Source: Anas platyrhynchos (lineage: Eukaryota > Chordata > Aves > Anseriformes > Anatidae). From it: DNA of 64,000 nt. This document shows, in pieces, positions 10,059 through 25,407 of the stretch. The DNA is taken from NCBI RefSeq assembly GCF_047663525.1, contig NC_092588.1, positions 141,010,001 to 141,074,000 on the forward strand, in the 5' to 3' direction. The notes under the pieces were generated by a model. That model saw only the letters and a program-made list of their open reading frames with translations, searched no databases and had not been told where the DNA came from. Positions within the stretch are counted from its first letter, which is position 1. Each line of letters begins with the position of its first letter. The position numbers and the translations under genes are program-made.

Positions 10059-13000
10059 CTGGGGACTAGAGAATAAAAGTTTTCTTATTAAGGATGAGTA
10101 GAAGCTTCTGGTTTACTGTAACTTGGCTTTCTAGTTATTTAGTCAAGTTCATCTAAAATCCTTTAAAAATAAACACAATTAAAACTGTTCTTAAAACAAA
10201 GAAACACTAGAATACTATAGACTACAGAAAAGAGACGTGCACATTTCTGATGCTTAGCTTACTAATGAGTTCTCGTAAAAAAAAAAAAAAAAGAAGAAGA
10301 AGAGCAAAACTGAAAGGTATTTCCACTGAGTTTTAAGAACTGGAATTGCTTCATACATGCCTTTTTAGCACTAAGCTAAAAGGTGAGTATGAGTAATTGA
10401 ATATTTGCATGCATATTTACAGAAATTCTCTCTGTATGTATCTATTTATGTAAAAATATGACCAGCAATTTCTTAGGACATAAGTAAGGCACATTTCTAT
10501 GACCTTAAGAAAGGTTTAGTTTTAGTCAGGTCAGTTCAGTAATTTAGTGAAGGTCATGTAATCATGGATACAGTGAATTTGACTGCCGTTAGAAATATTG
10601 ACTCACTGTTATCTTATGTTGACTATTATTATCCATAATTCTAATCATTTTTATTTTTATGAAAAGTAATATTCTTTTAAAATATTTTAACTTTTTCAAA
10701 GAATAGACAATATATTTTCCTGCTGCAGAGACTTGTTTAGAGAATGAAAAGAGACATTTCAGGATGCTTTTCACTCAAAATTGTTCTTTATTGACTTTAT
10801 GTGAATTGATAGTTAAAATGGAAAGCTCGAACTATTTTTGTAACCTTGGTATCTTTTTCTTAATTACCAATAGCAGTTTGAACAATATCTTATGCTCCCA
10901 TATTCTTTACTTAGACCTTTATGTTCACATTGTGTTAGATGTCAGAATTTCAAACAATAATCCCAGTTGAGAGACATATATTTCTCATAAAGATTATATC
11001 TGTGCTCACAAATTAGGTGTATAATTCTCCCTCCCCTGAAGTAATTTGATAATCCACCCACTGAGATTGACATATTAGGCTTAAAAAGAAGCAAGACCAG
11101 ATAAACCATTATGGGTTGGACAGCTGTACTCTTCACTACTTTAGAATCCCATTCATTTCTCATTTACATCACTGTGGTCTCTCCATTTATTTTAGTATTA
11201 GATGAATTAGGCTTATATTGTTCTTGCTACTCAGTGGGGCAATGTTAATTCAGTTCATGTTCATATTGCAAACACAAAGATTTATTTATTTTTTAAAATT
11301 AAATTGGTTTAAAACTAAATATGTCTTGCTTTACACAAATATTTGTTATTGCATGCATTTGACAAAAAAAACAAAAGACTTGAATACATTAAATATTACA
11401 ATCATATAAAATTCATTTAACTAATCACAATTCATATTGTAGAAAAACAGGAAATTGCATATATCTGTCTCTGCAGCAAGTCATTGTATGACATTAAGAA
11501 ACTCCCTCTGAAACTATCTTCAATTGTATAAAGATAAATGTTGACTCTTGGATATATAGGAGTCTTATCTTATGCACAAAATTGTCAAAAATGCTGTCAC
11601 TATTTACTTCAGAACATATTTAAATGCATTTATGTTTAGAAAAAAAATACTTACATACCAAAGTTGAAGGTAAACATAAGCCAGCTTTGGATCCATTCAT
11701 ATCTTTTGTATCATTTTCAACACAAACAGGGCAAACCATCTGTAAGTAACATGCCATTCATATACTAAACACATTTCTAAACAGTGTAGCTTAAGACATA
11801 TAAGTGGAAAGTAAGAAACCAATATTAATAAAAGATTTTGAAAAGGATGCATTTTTTTAACTCATATTGAATATGGAATTGCAATCAGTGTATAAACCTT
11901 CCCGAATCAGAGTAGTATGTTTTAGCTTGATATATTTGATATATTTCATTTATCAGGAGGATATCAATGGAAAATAATATTTTAACCTAGAATTTTATTT
12001 GAACATTCATTATGTTAAGAGATGATAAACTCAAAACATTTTCAATTTGACAAGTTCAATTCATCTGTATTCTCCCTGAAATTCTTATTATGCAGTCAGA
12101 ACAGCACAAATGGGGACAAAACTCATATGACTCTGTATGAAGGAAATAAATATGATACTGTTTAAGACCAACTGACATTATTTCTGTTTTACCCAAATCC
12201 TTTTCTTAAATCCCTCCAAGGCCAGTGTCTCTAGCTATCTCTAGCTTGCAAGAAGACAATCTGACCTCAGTTAGATACAATATGAAATTGTCCCAACCCA
12301 GGTTCATCCAAAGACTGAAGACCTTTCTGAAATGTAGAATATATCTTCCCCCTATCAGACTTCCTTGGAAGTTTAATGGAAGATGAAAATTTCATTCTCA
12401 GGTGTTGTACCACTTGCATAAGAGGAAGATGGGTAGCTCTTAACTGCGTTAAGACTTCCAGTGAGAGAGCCTGCAGGACAAGAAATACACCAAACCTTAC
12501 AGTTCCTGATCGTTCTACCTGCTATCAGGTGGATACAAGGGGCTACAGTCCTAGTCTGAATTCACAAACTGAATAAAATTGACAATATGGTTCATTCATA
12601 TGCTGAAGATGGATGTTATGTTAACCTAATGGTGTATTCCAGTAAAGGTACAATTTACATATTATTTGTACACATAAATTATGCACACAAGATTCTACTG
12701 CAGGCAGCTGAGTGTATCCAGCTTTGCCATTTACTATTTTCACTATCAAATATGTTTGACGTTATGGTATCGGCTAGCTTTTATGTCTTGTTTTATTAGA
12801 AAGGTCAGAACAACTAGCGATAAAAACCCAGCATTAAATAAAATAACCAAGTTGCTGTGTCTCTACTTACTGTTTCACCAAAAGATGTACATTTAAGTGC
12901 TATTAACTGGCGTTGCAGGGTCTGTCTAAGAAACATCTCATCCTTAATTGCATGCAGGCTGAAAAGATTTAACATGAAATGAGCTTATATTATGTTGTCA

Positions 13001-16000
13001 TTCTTAAGAATTACAATACATAAAATTAAAAACATATTAAAATTGAACTTTTAAAGTAACAAAATAACTATAATGATGTGGAAATTTGATTAATATTGAC
13101 TCCAGAGCTGGAAATAAAAGAGATTCTTAAATATAAATGGAGGATAGCAGTTATATAATAAATGTAGATGGAGGATAGCCTCAAGCCACCTTGTACGACT
13201 GTTCATCATCTGAATTTAATTTCAGAGCACTTTCACAAGCAGTGGCTTGTCCTAGGAGAGGCTTCCATTTAAAATAACTTCAGAATCAGAAAGCTGTCCA
13301 TATCTTGCACAGCCTAAAGTTCAACTTTTATTTCATAAATTTCAACTGATCAAAAAAACCCTGCAGCTCAGTTCCTCTTATTTAAAGAAATCGAACAATC
13401 TACAAATTACTACCCACTGCCGTACCTAAATAAAATTTTGTATTCCCTCAGATTTTGAAAATGAGATAATTGATTTCACTAATAATGAGTGTTAAGTTTG
13501 ACTTTAACTCTCTTTACTAAATGCACTAACCTTTGGCTTTTCTTTGACATATGGTTTAAGACTCTTGTGTACATCCTGCATATATGATTTCTATAGGGTG
13601 TCAAGTATTAAATCTTCATACCTGGTCATTCTACACAGATTCTTTGTAAAGAGTCTCTTGGTATTTTATACTAAGGATGCAATGATAAAATGTATTTTAA
13701 CGATGGAAACTAAGTATGTTTATGAATATGGCATCTCTTTTGATGTATGAATGTATATTACTTTTCTAAGGAAAAAAACATACAGTTTGACAGAGAAAGA
13801 ATTGACAAATACACTCTTTTAATCTGCTTTCATGTTACTGAAAAAATTGCGTTAAACATAAAATAGCAGAAAAAAACACAATACAAAAAAACAGATTAAA
13901 ACAGAAAAATACAAATAACATGTCAATAGTTTGCATTTTTTAACATGCTGTCATAAATAAATAATGTTATACAAGACCCACAAACACCATGATACAGAAG
14001 TAGGTTAAGTAATAGTAAACAATACTCTCTAGCACAAGTTCAAAATAACCAGTTAGAGAAAATTTATTTTTGTATCTTTTTCAGGCTTTAGGAGAAATAA
14101 TTAAGCAAACACTACTGATGAGTAAAATTAGAACAAATAACCCATAAGTATTCAGTAATCCATGGGACACATTAAAATACCATTAATATATTGCATTAAG
14201 TATATTAAATTAAATGTATGTGTAAAGTAACAGAAGGTATGCAGTGGAAAAATCTATGGAGGGATAGAATGCACACTTTGAATTTAAACTACTGTCCTTT
14301 TCCTGTCTGTAAATTTACTAAAACTTTAACCACAGAGTACTGATACTTTATCTAATCAATGAAAATTGCTACCTAATTTCTCAAGGTCCAGCTCATGAGG
14401 TAATTTGAACAGCTGTAATTTTTTTTCCTCTTTCTTTACAAAGAAAGGTATTAAACTACTGAAACAAACCTTTTTAACTAAGGTAACCCCCTCCCCTCAA
14501 AAAAAAAAAAAAGTATTGGTTGATAAAGATTTTTCTTAAGTAACGGTATTTAGTTTGGATGGTTTGGATTATTTTCCCTGGTATATGTCTTGAAATTGCA
14601 ACTAGCAAAATACATTCTCTTCTGTCTCAAAATAACCACAGAAAGTTCATCTTCAGTTAAGTAATAACCAGAAGATGACTTGACATGATAGTCATATTTG
14701 GTCTTATATGACTCAAATCTTTGACATTTATAAAGATTTTAAAGTAAAAAATCCTGTGTCATCAAAACAACAACAACAAAAACTACTACATTTTTACATT
14801 AACTAGTACCTTTCACAGCAACTATACCAGAATGCATAAAGATATCAATAAGTCTGGAGTTCTGTGCCATGTTTGTGTCTGGTTACAAAAGCAGAACTTC
14901 ATGGGCATTTCAGCTACAAGTAGTATACTTGAAAGAAGTAAAGGAAAACTTAAATGGATATAATTGTTAAGAAAAATGAAAGAGAAGTGACATTAAAAAG
15001 ACCAATTAAACATATTTACATTCAGTGTTCTCTAGAAATTCTTCATGCATCAGGGTGCACTGGCATTGATGATATTCATAAAACACATAGAAGTTATTCT
15101 GGCCACAAGAGGGCTCACATATTTTTTATTTAAAAATTTAAAATATAAGTATAATAAAATTATAATTTATGGCTATGTAAACCTAAATTCATGAGAAAAT
15201 AATTTGCATTTATTTAGTAAAACATCAGAAAAAAATAAGCAAAAATAAAGATGTTCCTATAGACTGTTTATATCTCACCAGTAATTAACCTTTTATCAGA
15301 ATTATTCTCTTTCTATGATACTACAACAATTAGCTATATATAAAATGACAAATTCACCTCTTATTTAAGCAAGTAATTTTAATGGTCTCTGTTAAAAAAT
15401 CCTCTAGCACCGACCTATTCAGGTAACACAGTAAATACCCATTAAGATAGACCTGAGTAGATAACAATAATAGAAATTTGTTTTTCTACAGAGACTTGCA
15501 TTATTATTAAGAACACTGATAACACTCTCATTATGTTATCGTTATATCAACATAATGTATTCTCACAATTTTCAAATGAGAGAATAACTTGGGGCCTAAT
15601 TCAATGAATAATTAACAAGAAACTGTCCACCAACCTTAAGGGTATTGTATCAAACTTCATGAGCAAAAAGTACAATAGTTTGATGTGCAATGGATGTACC
15701 TTCATTATTCACTATTCACTATTTGTAGGACAGGAATTACTGTATTTTCACACCTTTGTGCAGTGTTGTGGAGATAAACAAACAAACCAAAAACACTACA
15801 AAAGAACTGTCCATACAGTAGAAAATGCAGTTGGAGGCAAAATTTTATATTCTAAAATATGGTATCAGTCCAGCTCAATTTGATACAAACATGAAATTCT
15901 AGGGGAAAAAAAACAAAAAAACTCGGAAAGAATAAATACAATGTTTATAAGGTCAGATAGATTCCTTCTGGACTCTCTAAAATTGAAATTAAAGTTTGCC

Positions 16001-19000
16001 TGATTCATCCCTAGAATAGTAGCAAAGATATCACCAAGAACATCTTAAGGTCATCCAGCATCTGCTAGGGCTCTCATATTCTGCCATACTAGGCAACACA
16101 CACAAACTACTTTTGGCTACAAACCCTGCAGTTTCCACATCTTATCCCAAAGCTTTCAGATTCCAGTTCCTGCGTTCTCAGTAGGGACTCTGAAAGCTCT
16201 GACAACCCGTTGCTGGAACTGAGATTACTGAGGTTTTCCACCCCAAGTACTGTGGAGTTCAGTCCTAGTAAATCCTGTTTGTTTCTTCAGAGACTAAAGA
16301 TCCTGAGTGGGTGCCAATTCATTGGATACATGCTACTCAAATATTTTTCTGGCTGGAGAAAACCATAGTCCAGAAAGATGCCACACAACTTGTTGACCAT
16401 ACTGATCAGTACTAGTGCCCTCCAGAGAGGACTTGTTACATTCATATGGGTCCATATTGGTCCCATGGGACATTACTGTGGATTTTTGATAATCTGTAGT
16501 TTTCTACCTAAAATAGCACCAAGCTATGTCATGGCCTATGAAAATGGTGTCAAACACATGTATTACATATTCTGACATGCAGCCTGATGTTATTTAAAAA
16601 CTGCTGGTGTATTTGCAAACTCAAGGATTCTAGAGATAGAAGCAGAGGACTGCACAGTGCCGAGCGAGGCAAACCTAGAGCCATCTAATCTGTACTGCCT
16701 ATAGGAAACAAACTAGCACCAGAACTACTTTAGGGTTTTATTTTGAGGAACTGGTTGCTTTAATCCAAGCAAGAGTGAATCAATAGACATAGACTGAGGC
16801 TGAGTGGGAACTAAAAATCCAAGGAGGGCCAAGTGGGCATCTGCACCATTAAAAATTCTTTGTCAGGATAGATGTACATGTAGTTGTAGCACATCTGGCT
16901 GTTCAAGTGTTACCTACCCTAGAAGCACCATAAGGCTTTTCCAATTAACAGGATTTATATTAGAACCAGCTTTAGGCTAAGGGAATTCATAATTTTTCCA
17001 AGGTTTTCAACCTCAGTCATAGCTTCATAGCAAATCAGGAGGCTATGTTGTGAGCAGTTATGCTGGAGCTGTGTGACCCAGAAGCACAGTTCTCAGCAGG
17101 TCTTTGTGACTGAGCAGACCTCCATGGGACCCTTATTGTTCACTGGCTGGAAGTTCATTACATTTGACGACGAGAAAATTTGTGAGTTTCAACAAATCAG
17201 CGTGCTTCAGCCCAAATTCTTCAGAGTGCAAAGAAGGAAGATGAAGATTCTAGAGAGGCTGGACAGAGCAGAGGAGAAGACTATCTGAGTAAAAGTGTAT
17301 GCTTTAAAGAGAACTGGAACTGCATGAAAAAACAGATGAAAGCACTGTGATTCTGGGACAGAGAAAAGGTAGTGACAGAAAATGCTGAAGTATGAAACAA
17401 AGGAGATGAAAAAGGTTGCTGGAAAAATGGAGCATTAGGAAAGAAGACAGAGAAACAAATTGGGTAATGAACCTAAGTATTAACAGCTTAAAATCTCATT
17501 CAAGCCTGCCAGATAAGGGCCTTAAAGAAATATGTGGTCTAACAGCATGAACACTATTTCAGTTTCTAAAAAACATTGAGTATAAAATCATACAAAATTA
17601 CCTGTCTGAAGTGTTTATGGTTGTTACGAGCAGGTGAACAAAATTATTCCACTTATTATTTAATTTCAAATTTTAAATTTACCTATTATATCCTCAGATG
17701 CTAATGACGAGGCAACTGAACAATGTATTCAACTACTTTAATTTTCATGAATATAATTTGCAAAATCTATAGGCCATAAATATTTTATAAATGTCATCAG
17801 TGAAGTTATAAAGTTATAATACTAAACCTGTTCTGTAGAGTCTGGCATTTCTTCTTCCATATCTTATTACATTGCTCAGCTTCCTTTCTAAGATAGAAGA
17901 AAGTATTAAAAGAAGTAGTTAAATGTAGGGGCTTCTTAAATGTCTTCAAAGCACATCTTAAAAATTTTGGCTACTACCTTGCTGTGGTTTGCCTTCCTTG
18001 ACCTTTCTTCAGTTTCTCATTTTCTGCAGTCAGGGTCTTTTCAGCAGCTTGCTGCTCAGGTGCTACGCATGTTATCTAAATGTAAGTAAAACACTGTTTA
18101 TTTTCTTAGTTAACTTTGCAAAAAACAAATACTAAGTTTTGTTCATATGTAGTGCTGTTCTTGGGACAAGTTTTCCTATTTTGGGCTGTTTGATATTTCT
18201 AGCACTCTGCTAAAAAAATGAAAGGTCTTATAACCTAAGGCAGCAGTCAGCTCATTTTTCCATTTGTTTCTAAGGGTTGTGACAAGCAATATTTTGGCAA
18301 CTGTAACAGCACTGTGGGTATATAAATGCAATCTTGTCCTCCTGAACCTCATCTTAACTGCTATCAGTGGTAAAATAACTGTTGCCTTAAATGGAGGAGT
18401 ATTCAAGACCTATCACTACAAATTTTCCATTGCAAAACCAGCAGCCTGTGGAAAATACACAGTCAAGAAATTAGAACGAAGAATTGAACTCTTGATTCTT
18501 AGACCTAACCCTGATTTTCACGATTGTGTCTATTCTGGGCCCAGGAGTAATTCCTAATCTTTGGTGTTGTGTGGATGTTCCGATTCAATTCAGTGCCACA
18601 TCAAGGGTAAGAGCAAGGAAAAAACAGGTGCATGGACTTAGAAGGAAGCTATGGTCAATTTCCAGTCTGGGTGATTGGATGGAAGTATTTATGCAGGTGC
18701 CAATAGAGCACCCCCATCACTCAGCTTAGGCACAGTCTGTGTGACCTTGGATCTTTACTCTCCTTTTTGGGATGCTGATTTCTATTTCCCTTAGAGAAAT
18801 GTTGTGAGAAATTCTGTGAGGTCCTGGGATAAAGCTGCTACATAAATGTATACTTGTAGCATTACTTTAACACTAAAAGGTAAAAGAAGCAGTAGTTCTG
18901 TGACACCCATAGACTTTAAAAAGGGTCAGTGTGTATATACATAGATGTAAAAATAAATAATATATAAACAATCATATTAACTTGTAATAATTAAAAGATC

Positions 19001-20043
19001 ATCTTGTCAGTAAGTTCATTCTTTTGTTTTGTAAGGTATTTGTAAAGGAGGTTGAGGGGAGACCCCATCACTCTCTGCAACTACCTGAAAGGAGATTGAA
19101 GAAAGGAGGATGTTGGTCTCTTTTTTCAGGTAAGAAGCAACGGGACACAAAGAAACAGTCTCAAGTTGCACCAGGGGAGGGTTAGATTGGGTATTAGGAA
19201 GAATTTCTTCATAGAAAGGGAGGTAAAGCATTGCACAGGGAAGTGGTGGAGTCCCCACCCCTGAAGGTATTTAAGAGACTTGGGGGCATGGCACTAAGGG
19301 AAATGGTTTGGTTATGGGACTCAGTAGGTGAGGCTATGGTTGGACTCAATGAGCTTGAAGGTCTTTTCCAACCTAAGTGATTCATAGAATGATTTGGGTT
19401 GGAAGGGAACCTTACAGATTATCTAATTCCAACCCCCCTACTGCTTCTTCACACCTCACACAAAAATTTTCCATCCTTCAAGAGAGACATTTCATCCCTG
19501 TTATATTTCCAGGGTTCTCCATACAGGCACACTGGACATGGATCTGGTAAATCAAATACATTATACACCTGTCTGCTTGAACAGAAATTTCAAGCTTTCA
19601 GTATTGCTTTGTATTAATCCTATCCAGATCAAGTCATCATTTTGTTTTTTCAGCTGCAGATACATTCCACTTTCTTTTAAATACACATGCTGGTAGCTAT
19701 GTGGCCAGTTCAGAGGTGTAAACACCAGAATTCAAGAACAGATAGCACTGCGGAGTTATCAGGCCTTTTTAAATAAAGGAAAGCCATTTTTATCTATATA
19801 CTATGAAAAAAAAATCAAATTAAATTAATTGTAAACATTAATTATTACTAAATGACTGAAAAAAAAATCACATGATCAAATTCTCCTTTCTCACATTGTT
19901 TTTACACTGGTGTGACATCCTGGATTTCAGTGGCAATATAGCTGGGTAAATGGAGAGTTTGTAAAAATAGAAACAGGCCCATTGTAGCTATACATAAAAT
20001 AGCAAACCAGGCAATCATTGTGCAAAGCAGCTCTAAATCACAA

Positions 20044-20078
<35 letters not shown>

Positions 20079-23000
20079 CCTGATTCTTTTTAAAGATCAG
20101 AGCTGCTTGAAATATAAGGCAAATAGGCTCCTGTAACCCTTACTGATACCCTCGCTTTACTGCTGGGGCATGTCAGGGTAGAAGGGACTGCATTTAATTC
20201 CCTAATCATTAAATGCATTTAATTAGTTCCCTAATCTGAAGATTCCGAGCTCTAGGAATGGTCCCCAGAGGAAGCAGTGGCACTGAACTCCTGTTCAGGA
20301 TGGCAGTCAAAAAAGAAATGAATGAGAGATGCACCTGTGCTTCCTTTAATATTTTATGTTAAACTTTAAAAGTAATGCTAACAGCAGCTACTTTTTAGGC
20401 TTCAACCTGTTCAATTTTAAATGTGTGAATTCCTTTCCATCGTATGTTTTCCAGCTCTCTTATTTTCCTCATTGCAAACCTGTTTCTCATTAGATCAATT
20501 CAATCCCTACTATGTTTTGATATTCTACTTTTTATTATTATTATTATTTATCTCTCTGAAATCTGTCAACATACATGTATGTATCTGTCAAAACTATGCT
20601 CTGCCTGTTTAAAAAGAAGAGCAAAACTCTTTGCAAATGTGGAAAGCAACCATAAACTGGATAAAAAATCATCTTTTGAAGGTGAGACTCCAGTTCCATA
20701 TCAAGAGCATATCCAGCTGATCAAACCATATTCCTAACACAGAATGAGTCTTAATAAATATCTTGATGAGAAAAGTCCTTGCTATTTAAACTATATTTCT
20801 TATCCTTCAGTATTAAAACCTAAGGTTTAGTTAAAATTGTATTCAGATTTATATATAAAATAGCTAAGAAACACTAAACACGGTAGGCATGTTCCAACCA
20901 CTTGGAATACTAGTGCATTTTCATTTTTGCTTTTCAAAACTGGGAATGTATCATTTCAGGTATTTATTGTTAGTCATTCCACTCATTGCAGACTGACTGA
21001 AGTTAATGAAACAAATTTCTGCTCCCTTTTCATCTACCCAATGAAACATGGGTGAAAGGCTGAGAAAATATTGCTTTCTTCCTTCTATTAGATTTAAGTT
21101 CTCATGTGCCTTCATTTGTTTTACGCTAATGTTGCTCATAGTAGGAGACCCATAAGCCTACTGACTAATCTCCACTGTGAGCCTGAGCTCTCGACAACCA
21201 CCCTTGGTACATATGGATGGTCTTTGGGCTGCCTCAACACATGGCCATCTGTCATGATTGCATGGTGCCTCTCCACAACTGGGTCGGACCCTTGCCTCAG
21301 GGTATTAGGGTCCAGACAATGCTGGTTTAGACGAACAGTTTGGTTAACACTACAAGGGCCATCTGTTCTACAGGAAATCCTTTCTCTGTGTCAGTAATGA
21401 AGTATTTGTAGCACATAACTATATAGTTATTTACTTATGTAATATTTTATGTAATAGGAATTATGACAGTGTGTTATTTGGAACTGAATAGAACAACTGG
21501 CAAAAATACCAGATTTCATTACATATATCAAGCCTACCTGATACACCTGTTAATAGAGATGAAAACCAACCATATATTTAGCAGAGGAAGTAATTAATTA
21601 GCTATGGTTTCAGCATGGTTATAACACCTCACTACCTCTGGCAATGTAAAAGAACTGAACTTGACCTAAACATTGCCTCCTGAAAATCAGAATATGAATC
21701 CTATTGAACAAGAATTCCAAAATTTAACTTTGGTAGGGAAAATCTGCTCTTCTGTAGCATGAGTTAATATATAACATATTAGTATGATGATGATAATAGT
21801 CATATTTCAGGGAAGACATTTCACATATTTCTGTATGTAATCAAATATGTAATTAATCTCTAGCAAATTAAGCATAGCCAGAATTTAACAACTAAAGTTT
21901 TTCATGCTCAATATGCTTTCCATCCACTGTCACTCAGCTTTCAGACATCAGAAATGCAACTTCTTCATTAGGAAAAAATACATCTAGGAAGGAGCACTTG
22001 GCAGTTTTGGTAAAATGTCTCCTTACTTCCAACCTCATTTTCATCTTCACAGAATCACAGAATCAGTTTGAAATACAACATATACTACTTACAGCAAAAA
22101 TCCATTCATATTACCAGAAAGTATTTCACCCTGGGCAAGACTCCTAATTGCCTGAAAGATTCTAAACATGAACACTGTTGACTGAACAGCCACAAAGGCG
22201 CAGCCGGAGAGTGAAGATGCAGTGGGTGTATGGACCTGCTCAGGAGGCTTGACAGATTTTCACTTTCTACTTAGTGTAAATGTAGAGGAGTGTATCAGAC
22301 ACAGTGACCTGGGAAACTTCTATTTTGGGGAATTTCAAGAGTCTTCTTTCTTCTTGCATAAGTTACGAAATTATAATTACTTCAGCCATTGTAAAAAAAT
22401 AAAATTTAAAAAAAATCTAGAAGTTGTATGTATGTATGTACATATGTATGTACGTAGCCAAAGGTTACCACCCTTTTTTTGGATGTACTTATAGCTTCCA
22501 CGGCTTGCAGTACAAGTGGCATCAAAATGGTTTTATAAATTTCTGTTAGGATCTTATGGAAAATTAATTCCTTTTAGTTTAGTTAAGTTAAAAAAAAAAA
22601 AAAAGGTAAACTTGAATGAACCTCAACACTATCAATAGAACAGATTTCAACTCTAATAATTATAATGCTATTGTAAGACTTTGCAATAACATTGAATAAA
22701 CCTTGAAGAATATAAATACTGAGGAAGAAAACCATTTGGTCTGTAATAAATGCTATGATTTAAGGGATGAATTTAGGGAAGATAGGGAACAGAATGAACC
22801 CAAGAAATGAAATTAAAAATAAAAGTAATGAATGTATGAAACAGATTTCAGGAGAACTGTGGCAATCCTCTTTGGCAGTCTTTATATTCTAGTATTATAT
22901 CCTTCTCATCATTACATTACTTGAATTTGAATTATTTGCTCTAAATGGATAAAATAATGAAAAAATATTCGGTAAGATAAACCTCCTAATTGATGGGACT

Positions 23001-25317
23001 AGCTAGAATGATCTACTTTTCCATCTCTAGTCTGTTTTCCTACTAAATACTATTTCTTCTTGTATCTACCTTCTATTTTGTCAACAGTGCAGTATGCAGT
23101 CATCTGCTGCCACTGAAACTGAGGATAAGCAGATACCTTATTATTTTCAGTATCTTCATTCATAACAAAATGGATTTTCCTCTGTAAATACAATCCCCAT
23201 TTAGATACATAAAAATTTCTAAGGCGAATGCAGGTGTCCCCTGAGCTACCTACAAAACAAAATTACACAACCAAATCCGCTACAATACAAACACTGAGCA
23301 AAGTATCAGCTAACACCATATGTGTACTTAATAGTAATAATTGAATAGTAATTTAACTTTATTGACTGTACCGTTGTGTGCTCCTTCAAGCCCACATTCA
23401 AAAAATTAAAAAACCCTATACAGCAGAAACGTACCAATATCATTTACTATTCTATTCATTAACAGTAGATTATACCTTGAAAACACTTAAAGCCACGTCA
23501 AAGTCTGTGTGGTTTCTGAGAGGCAATTATATAGCAAGACTGTTCTCATAGTATCTAAGGATCTTTTCTGGTGGGTTTTGGACAAAAATCTCCTCCTGCT
23601 TGACAGGAAAATCGTCCTTAAAATGAAAAATGTTTTGTAGACAGTACAGAGGCTGAATTTCTGTTGAAATTTTATGTTATTGCTATTGAGATTTAAATTT
23701 CATGTTGTTCCTGTGAAGATTTTACTGTATGATTAAATTTTTAGGACAAGTAGAGTAAATTAGAGTAAATTAGAGACAAGTAGAGTAGGGTAAATTTCAA
23801 AGCAGTACTTAAATTATATGCACTACATATGGATAGAAAGTAAATTCTTCGGTAAAGTATATTCCTCTATGCTTATAAACATTTGAGATGTAACTCAGTA
23901 ACAAATAGTTAATTATTAATGGTATACCATTTTTTGGTTTAAGACAATCAAATATCACTTTCCAATATTACACAAGTTTCAACTAATCTAGATGTTCAGT
24001 TAATCTCAACATATGGCTTGTTCTCAACACATGCTGCAGATTTCCAGATCTAACTCTGATTAATAGGATATGTCAAATAACTGTTGAAGGAAATCCATCT
24101 TCAATAAGTGAGGCTGATTAACACATTGATTTAGATATTAACTTCTAAGCATCATGAGTTCTATTTATTTATTTATTTATTTATTCATTCTCCTATTATT
24201 TAAATTTTTAGGAAGATCAGAGATACCAATAATCCTCTACTCAAAGGCATTCAATCTAACTTTAGGGATAATAAAACATTAAAAGATCCTTTGTTCTTAT
24301 AATGGTTCTCTATGTTTATTCTGATATAAAAACGTTCTGCAAAAGTTAAAGAATGTCTTCAAATATACATACATTTTCCAGCCGATTATTCTTCTGAAGT
24401 ACATACAATATAACTCATAGCAAAAGAGAAATCCAAACTGTTCAACTCGCCTCACACTTTTGGTGAATGACAGGATGTGGTACTACGTACAAATGATAAA
24501 TTATATTCTTATTTGATTATGACCACATTCATAAAGCTCACAATAGAGTGATGGTTTAAATAGTTCAAACAACTAACTCAAATAGATTCACAAGTGCTAA
24601 TCATTCTTACAAAGGAGCAAAGTACAAGTTTTAAAGGAAAACCTTCAAATGCTATTAAAATTTTAAAAGATTTCTCTGTATTACTCTCACATATTCTTAT
24701 ACTTAAAGGATTCCAAATCTGGCAAGTGAGTAGGAGGACTTACAAGAACAGGCTGTCTTTGGAAAGTGAGGACAACTTATATAAAGCAGACCACACTTTC
24801 TCTCTCTTTCTCTCTATAAACCAAAGAAGTGTTTTTGATCATTCAGCATGAAAAAGGAGATCATAAATGGAAAATAACCCCTTTAACATTAACATTAATA
24901 CAAACACATATAAATTTCTTATAAAATCATTGAGGCCACGGCCACAGGAATCCCCTCCCATGTCACTTCAATTGAAAATAGATTCTCATAAAGGACAAAT
25001 TAATTCCCTGAATGAACTGCTTTGTGGAGTTAATACATTTATTTGACCATGGGCATATTTTAAAGTGTTTGAATGGTGGATGACAATAGGCTTTTCAAAG
25101 CTACACTAAGCTTTAAAACTATTTAAAAAAATTAGTTATGTAGTCACGAGTATTTTATTTGCAGACTCTCCCCAGTCTTTGCTTTCATCTCAAGAGAATT
25201 CAATGATTTCTTATTATCTTTGAGCAGCCTTTCAGTACTGACAACTACAATGTAGTAAGAACACTTCATATCTATTCATGTTTGCCAGACTTCTTTCAGA
25301 TGTATATATTCAGGAGG

Positions 25318-25407
<90 letters not shown>

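Noticed and set aside
22190-22210. A fourth CTCF-like motif (CCACAAAGGCGCAG)
   Set aside because: Two mismatches at core positions make it weak compared with the three listed.
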